DNA of 54,081 bases, taken from assembly GCA_026225055.1 (NCBI GenBank), contig JAMFSA010000031.1, positions 1 through 54,081 of the forward strand. Reading direction: 5' to 3'. Below, piece after piece: positions 50,110 through 54,081 of the stretch; position 1 is the stretch's first letter; every line of letters starts with the position of its first letter. Below the pieces are notes generated by a model, which saw only the letters and a list, made by a program, of their open reading frames with translations, had not been told where the DNA came from and did no database searches. A program made the translations under genes and the position numbers. The stretch comes from Mucilaginibacter xinganensis (lineage in GTDB: Bacteria > Bacteroidota > Bacteroidia > Sphingobacteriales > Sphingobacteriaceae).

Positions 50110-50712
50110 CTACTTCCACTTGAAGCTTTTTATCATCACATTCATATCTTTCTTCACAAAATCAAGCACCGGTTGTATCGAATCAAGCTTTGGTTCGGTA
50201 TTGAAGTATAGTGCGCCACGAATATAATTGCGGGTGCTGTCCGTAAGGAAAAACTGTGCAGATGAAGCGGCGTTGCCATCAATGGTATAATAGATGCCAT
50301 AGACTTTGTTCCCCGGTATGCGGATCAGGCCCTGATCTATCGAAGTAGCTTTAACGGTGTGCTTAAATGCAAATGTGCGGGCATCCTCGGTAAGTTCATT
50401 AAATACCTTTGGCGATGTAATGCTTTCGTAGCTTAAATGCAGGGTACCCTTAAATTGCGGAAACTGCATATTCAACAGGTATTTCATATTAATGAGCTTT
50501 TTATCCTTGGTCTGCGGATTTTTATCCTGCTCAATTACCGCGTATTTAGGGTACAGAAAAGTAAAAGGGTAGGGGCCGGTAAATTGCTGGTATTCCTTTT
50601 TCGGGAAAACTATGCGATAATATCCTCTCGGCTTTGGCGTATAATCGTGGCTATTGTTGCAAGCACCCAGTAATAAGGCAATAACTATTAATCCTAATCC
50701 GTATATCTTCAT
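50110..50712 (-). CDS. gldD: Gliding motility lipoprotein GldD
   Basis: 200 residues from ATG 50712; lipobox LLLGAC with Cys18. The body matches GldD: TPKPRGYYRIVFPKKEYQ, TLHLSYESI, and VYGIYYTIDGNAASSAQFFLTDSTRNYIRGALYF. In Flavobacterium GldD is needed for gliding and surface adhesin secretion, acting at the envelope. Homologues also occur in non-gliding Bacteroidota. The ATG overlaps the aroE stop by 4 bases, so the gene is coupled to shikimate dehydrogenase. Confidence 0.92.
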   Translation of the reverse strand: MKIYGLGLIVIALLLGACNNSHDYTPKPRGYYRIVFPKKEYQQFTGPYPFTFLYPKYAVIEQDKNPQTKDKKLINMKYLLNMQFPQFKGTLHLSYESITSPKVFNELTEDARTFAFKHTVKATSIDQGLIRIPGNKVYGIYYTIDGNAASSAQFFLTDSTRNYIRGALYFNTEPKLDSIQPVLDFVKKDMNVMIKSFKWK

Positions 50713-51509
50713 GGGTTCAATTCCTTTGAATTCCATATCTCCCACGATTTTTCTGCCTGTAGTATCAGCATTTCATAACCATTTTTAATTGTTGCGCCCT
50801 TTTCTTCACCTTTCCTTAAAAATAGTGTTTTTTCGGGATTATAGATCAGGTCATATAATAAATGATCCGGAGTAATATCTTCATACGGTATCGGCGGGCA
50901 TTCATCCACATTTGGCGATGTGCCCAGCGGTGTGGTATTAATGATGATCCGGTGATTTTTAATATGATGCGGTTTCAAATCCTTAAACAAAATATTACCC
51001 GGGTGCGGCTGACGGGTTACTACCTTATAATCTATCCCTAAGTTTTCCAATACGCATTTTACTGCTTTTGCCGCGCCGCCGTCGCCTAAAACAAGGGCTT
51101 CATCGTTAGGATCTTTAAGCAGCGGTCGTAACGAGTGTTCAAAGCCATACACATCAGTATTAAAGCCTTCAAGTCTGAAATCGTGTCCGTTTACACCAAC
51201 CTCACCCAAAAAAGCGGCTAATACCGGGCTTTCAGCAGTTACACGGATACAGTTTACAGCACCAACGTGCCTTGCATCAGGCTCAATCCAGTCCAGGTAT
51301 TTTAATACACTTATTTTATGGGGGATGGTAACATTCAATCCGCAAATATCGGGGTGAACATCCAGCAGATCCTGCAGATCTTTAATATGTTCAAGCGGAT
51401 AAACATCGTATTCCGCACCGGTTATCTTTTCTTTCTCAAATTTATCTGTAAAGAATTTTTTTGAGAAAGAATGTGTAAGCGGAAAACCTATAAGCCCGTA
51501 TTTTTTCAT
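50709..51509 (-). CDS. aroE: Shikimate dehydrogenase
   Basis: 266 residues: substrate-binding N-terminus (YGLIGFPLTHSFSKKFF; GLNVTIPHK with the catalytic Lys) and NADP-binding motif VLGDGGAAKAVKCVL, which has Asp where many AroE have Ala or Ser, then INTTPLG. It reduces 3-dehydroshikimate to shikimate in aromatic amino acid synthesis. It overlaps gldD by 4 bases. comA lies about 175 bases upstream, separated by a repeat. Confidence 0.95.
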   Translation of the reverse strand: MKKYGLIGFPLTHSFSKKFFTDKFEKEKITGAEYDVYPLEHIKDLQDLLDVHPDICGLNVTIPHKISVLKYLDWIEPDARHVGAVNCIRVTAESPVLAAFLGEVGVNGHDFRLEGFNTDVYGFEHSLRPLLKDPNDEALVLGDGGAAKAVKCVLENLGIDYKVVTRQPHPGNILFKDLKPHHIKNHRIIINTTPLGTSPNVDECPPIPYEDITPDHLLYDLIYNPEKTLFLRKGEEKGATIKNGYEMLILQAEKSWEIWNSKELNP

Positions 51510-51582
51510 GGTGTAAATTTAAATAGACAAGGGTTGGGGATTTTTGCTTTAGTAATATAACCTCTTTAATTATATATAACCA

Positions 51583-51671
51583 AGCGTCATTGCGAGGAAC
51601 GAAGCAATCCCCGACTGTACAGGGCGGATTTGCATATCGCGGATTGCCGCGCTATCGCTCGCAATGACGCT
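51583..51671 (+). repeat. Palindromic repeat, hybrid of types A and B
   Basis: Left half AGCGTCATTGCGAGGAACGAAGCAATCCCCG resembles type B; right half GATTGCCGCGCTATCGCTCGCAATGACGCT ends like type A. Outer arms of 14 bases are perfectly complementary. Between aroE and comA. Confidence 0.85.
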
Positions 51672-51685
51672 CGGATAAATGGGTG

Positions 51686-52447
51686 TTACAATCCCAAAAA
51701 ATGATCAAACGTATCGCTTCTTATCCCTAACCTTAAAGTTTCCAGTGGTATCACATCCGCAGGGGCAATATTGCCTAAGCTTACATTGGCGCCTATCAGT
51801 TTAATGAACCATACCTGCTGCGCTTTTTGCGGTGCCTCCCATATAATGGTTTCTTCAGGTATCTGGGTAAGTATTTCATCAACCAAACCCTGCCTCACTT
51901 CTCCCGAATCACGGTAGATACCTACGTTGCCACTTTCACGTGCCTCGGCTATTACTTTCCACGATCCCGCTTCAATCTCGGCCAGCATCAGTTTTATCCA
52001 TTTATAAGGGGCAAATATCTTTTGTACGTCTTTTGAACCTACTTCTGATATTACCGTATGGTCCTTACTTAACTGGCGGATATAGTTGCATTTCTCTTCA
52101 TGCTCAATGGTTATTGAACCGTCTGATACTTCCACATGCTCCATTTTATATTTGTCAAGTATGCGGCGGTAATCATCAAACTGCCCTCTAACTAAAAATG
52201 CTTCGAACAAGGTTCCGCCAAAATATACCGGTAAGCCTGCCTCACGGTAAATGTCTAATTTCTGCTGTAGATTGGGTGTTACAAATGAGGTAGCCCATCC
52301 CAGCTTAACAATATCGGTATGCATGCCTGCAACCTCAATAAAATCTTCGGTCTGCCGTAAGCTTAGTCCCTTATCCATTACCATAGTTATGCCGCTGTTG
52401 CGGGGCTTTAACGTACGTTCAGGAAGATCATTGATATGGTAATTCAT
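51686..52447 (-). CDS. comA: Phosphosulfolactate synthase (ComA family)
   Basis: 253 residues of the ComA TIM-barrel family. Motifs: VMDKGLSLRQTEDFIEVAG, VKLGWATS, YFGGTLFEAF, VEVSDGSITIEH, ISEVGSKD and AEARESGNVGIYR. It joins sulfite to phosphoenolpyruvate giving phosphosulfolactate, known in archaeal coenzyme M synthesis and also common in Bacteroidota, where the product is probably used for another sulfonate. It is followed by aroE and gldD on the same strand. No other sulfonate pathway gene is visible here. Confidence 0.9.
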   Translation of the reverse strand: MNYHINDLPERTLKPRNSGITMVMDKGLSLRQTEDFIEVAGMHTDIVKLGWATSFVTPNLQQKLDIYREAGLPVYFGGTLFEAFLVRGQFDDYRRILDKYKMEHVEVSDGSITIEHEEKCNYIRQLSKDHTVISEVGSKDVQKIFAPYKWIKLMLAEIEAGSWKVIAEARESGNVGIYRDSGEVRQGLVDEILTQIPEETIIWEAPQKAQQVWFIKLIGANVSLGNIAPADVIPLETLRLGIRSDTFDHFLGL

Positions 52448-52501
52448 AAAATACTACTTGGGGTTGAATAGCATGTAGCTAAATGTGGGGGTAAAGTTCA
52501 C

Positions 52502-52533
52502 AAAAAAAACCAAAACGAGTAATATGTTTTGGC
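52502..52533 (-). terminator. Terminator of the TPR gene
   Basis: Minus strand: CCAAAAC, 9 bases, GTTTTGG and a run of eight T. It lies about 155 bases after the TPR stop. The rest of the 52448-52690 gap holds no gene. Confidence 0.85.
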
Positions 52534-52690
52534 TTTTCTAATGAAATAGTATATGATGATATTAGGGTTCTAACTAATGTAATGCAATTTTTACTTCCAT
52601 TTAACAATCAGTAAATATTAGATCAGCAAGTTCAAATCACTAATTATAATTGTCGGAACTCACTCAATCACTAATTTAGTCAATAGCTAA

Positions 52691-54081
52691 TTATTTAGTG
52701 TACCTGTTTATAATATCCACTATTACCTTGTTTTTTTGCAACTGCGGTAAATAATCAAACAAAATATAATGTTTCTCCGGATCTGACGATAATGCCAATT
52801 CCAGGTTATTCAGCGCTTCATTATAATCACCTTTGGCAAATAAATAGGCTACCATACGGTAGTAAAGTTCTGCTGCCTCGGGGTTATTTTTTATAGCCTG
52901 TGATATTACTTCAATGGCATCAACCAAGCGGGTTTGCTCATATAATATAGAGGAGTAATCAAGCCAAGCGTCTACATCAATAGGGTTAAGTTCAACCACT
53001 TTTTCGTAGGCCTGTTCAGCTTCGGTAATATGGCCCAGCTTGTATTCCGCGTCGGCTATGGCAAACCAGTAATCGGCATTGGCAATATCAAGGTCGAGCG
53101 CTTTTTTGTAAAAGTGCAGGGCCTCAAAATAACGTTCCTCAAAATCAAGGGTTACACCAATCCCAAACCAGGCATCGGCCAGTTTTGAATCCATCTTAAC
53201 CGATTTTTTGTAGAAAGCCCTTGCGTCGTCCATTTGCTCCAGCTTTTCATAGCATTCGCCAATGGCGCAATAAGTATCAGCATTGGGCTGCTCATACTCA
53301 AAAGTATGGCGGTAAACCTCAATAGCCTCGGCATATTTTTCCAAATTAACCAGCGCGTTACCTTTGTTAAAGTAGGCCGATGCAAAATTATCCTTAATTA
53401 AAATGGCGTAATCATAAGCATCAATAGCTTTCTCAAACAGGCTAAGTTTGGTATAGGCGTTGCCCAGGTTATACCAGGCGGCATAGCTGTAAGGTTCGTT
53501 ATCAATATATTGCTGATAGAATTGAACGCTTTCCTGTTGATTGTCCATCACATCATAACAAAAAGCCAGCTCGTATAAAGCGTCCTGGTTTTCCATATTT
53601 TGTTTAAGGCACAGTTTCAGGTAATCTATCGCTGTGTTATAATCGCCCATGTTTTGATAAACGTAGGCTATATGCAGCAATATCTCGTCGGTTTCTTCGG
53701 CAAGGCCAAGGGCCTTTTCATAATTTTCAAGGGCTTCATCATAGCGCTCCATGCTTTCGTACAGGTTGCCGCGGATGATATAAATATCAGCATCAGAAGC
53801 CTCCAGCATGGCAGCCTTATCCAAAGCAGCAAATGCTTCGGCGGCGCGGTTGGTGACAACTAATAACTGGGCCTGTTTAATTAAAAACACAGCGGCAAAC
53901 GGGTGCTGATTGCGCGCGTACTCAGATACCTGTAAAGCTTTGGCCGGATCATTTTTTTCGATGTAGTAGTCGATAATGTTCTCAAACGCCTGGGCATCAA
54001 AAAAGTACTGGTCGTGATTGCGGATCATTTCCTCGTACCGTTCTACCGAGAACTTTGGGTCTTCGGTAAAACCAAATTCAA
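52691..54081 (-). CDS. Tetratricopeptide repeat protein, N-terminus beyond the window
   Basis: The reading frame continues upstream of the ATG at 54028 to the window edge without a stop (codons preceding it read EFGFTEDPKFSVERYEE), so the true start is outside. At least 463 residues of tandem TPR units (34-residue pattern such as ALENYEKALGLAEETDEILLHIAYVYQNMGDYNTAIDYL) are present. It is a protein-interaction scaffold of unknown partners. A TPR gene next to comA and aroE is, as I recall, a recurring arrangement in Bacteroidota. Confidence 0.88.
   Translation of the reverse strand, partial: EFGFTEDPKFSVERYEEMIRNHDQYFFDAQAFENIIDYYIEKNDPAKALQVSEYARNQHPFAAVFLIKQAQLLVVTNRAAEAFAALDKAAMLEASDADIYIIRGNLYESMERYDEALENYEKALGLAEETDEILLHIAYVYQNMGDYNTAIDYLKLCLKQNMENQDALYELAFCYDVMDNQQESVQFYQQYIDNEPYSYAAWYNLGNAYTKLSLFEKAIDAYDYAILIKDNFASAYFNKGNALVNLEKYAEAIEVYRHTFEYEQPNADTYCAIGECYEKLEQMDDARAFYKKSVKMDSKLADAWFGIGVTLDFEERYFEALHFYKKALDLDIANADYWFAIADAEYKLGHITEAEQAYEKVVELNPIDVDAWLDYSSILYEQTRLVDAIEVISQAIKNNPEAAELYYRMVAYLFAKGDYNEALNNLELALSSDPEKHYILFDYLPQLQKNKVIVDIINRYTK

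Noticed and set aside
1..54081. tRNA, rRNA and CRISPR loci
   Set aside because: No cloverleaf with a TTCAA-type arm, no rRNA conserved block and no regular direct-repeat/spacer array were recognised; the dispersed repeats are palindromes, not arrays.

Overview
The window is a chromosomal segment of a Bacteroidota bacterium, most likely family Sphingobacteriaceae (Mucilaginibacter-like). The evidence is a SusC/SusD pair with a ROK regulator, the gliding lipoprotein GldD, a long NagB fused to a PIG-L domain, a DnaG lacking the zinc ligands, a tricorn-type S41 protease, ECF sigma factors with membrane partners, a phosphosulfolactate synthase, and the Bacteroidota -7 promoter box TAnnTTTG in front of many genes. 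I see no rRNA, tRNA, prophage, transposase or CRISPR array. Most of the DNA is ordinary chromosome, with many families of short palindromic repeats in the gaps.

Layout. 0.2-2.7 kb: membrane protein, LpxH-type hydrolase, prfA. 3.0-7.4 kb: an ApbE-like protein, a small exported protein and an outer membrane barrel tightly coupled to a response regulator/histidine kinase pair. 7.5-14.1 kb: Ku, a hydrolase/ECF sigma/membrane partner operon, a zinc-ribbon protein, a methyltransferase, an acyltransferase and an APC permease. 14.1-22.6 kb: a 293-bp element with 17-bp terminal inverted repeats, an lmo0937-type 51-residue membrane peptide, an M61 peptidase, a receiver protein overlapping a GlcNAc-kinase-like protein, then a minus-strand run dnaG - yraN - glutaminyl cyclase, and an EamA transporter. 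22.7-29.3 kb: a small repeat lipoprotein, asnS, an SRPBCC protein, the tricorn-like protease, and a GIY-YIG nuclease sitting between two copies of a palindromic repeat. 29.4-37.8 kb: a GlcNAc-type locus on the minus strand in the transcription order ROK regulator, SusC, SusD, a 34-codon ORF, NagB. 38-43.6 kb: dinB, csaA, sdpI-like, tadA, sodA, a quinone-oxidoreductase-like protein and a ferredoxin reductase. 43.6-54.1 kb: a second ECF sigma/membrane partner pair, a DinB-like protein with a histidine kinase, gltX, gldD-aroE-comA, and a TPR protein cut by the window edge.

Working links. The ROK-SusC-SusD-NagB region looks like one amino-sugar uptake and catabolism regulon: a nearly identical 30-bp palindrome lies at the same distance upstream of a TAAGTTTG box both at the ROK gene and at the 34-codon ORF that precedes nagB. 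Two unlinked small-protein genes (lmo0937-like and the repeat lipoprotein) share a TACAAC-N5-GTTGTATTAAT element 36-38 bases before their start codons. The GIY-YIG gene and its flanking repeats have the layout of a nuclease with a dispersed hairpin repeat, comparable in arrangement (not in protein family) to RAYT/REP systems; this is the most attractive candidate for an undescribed system here.
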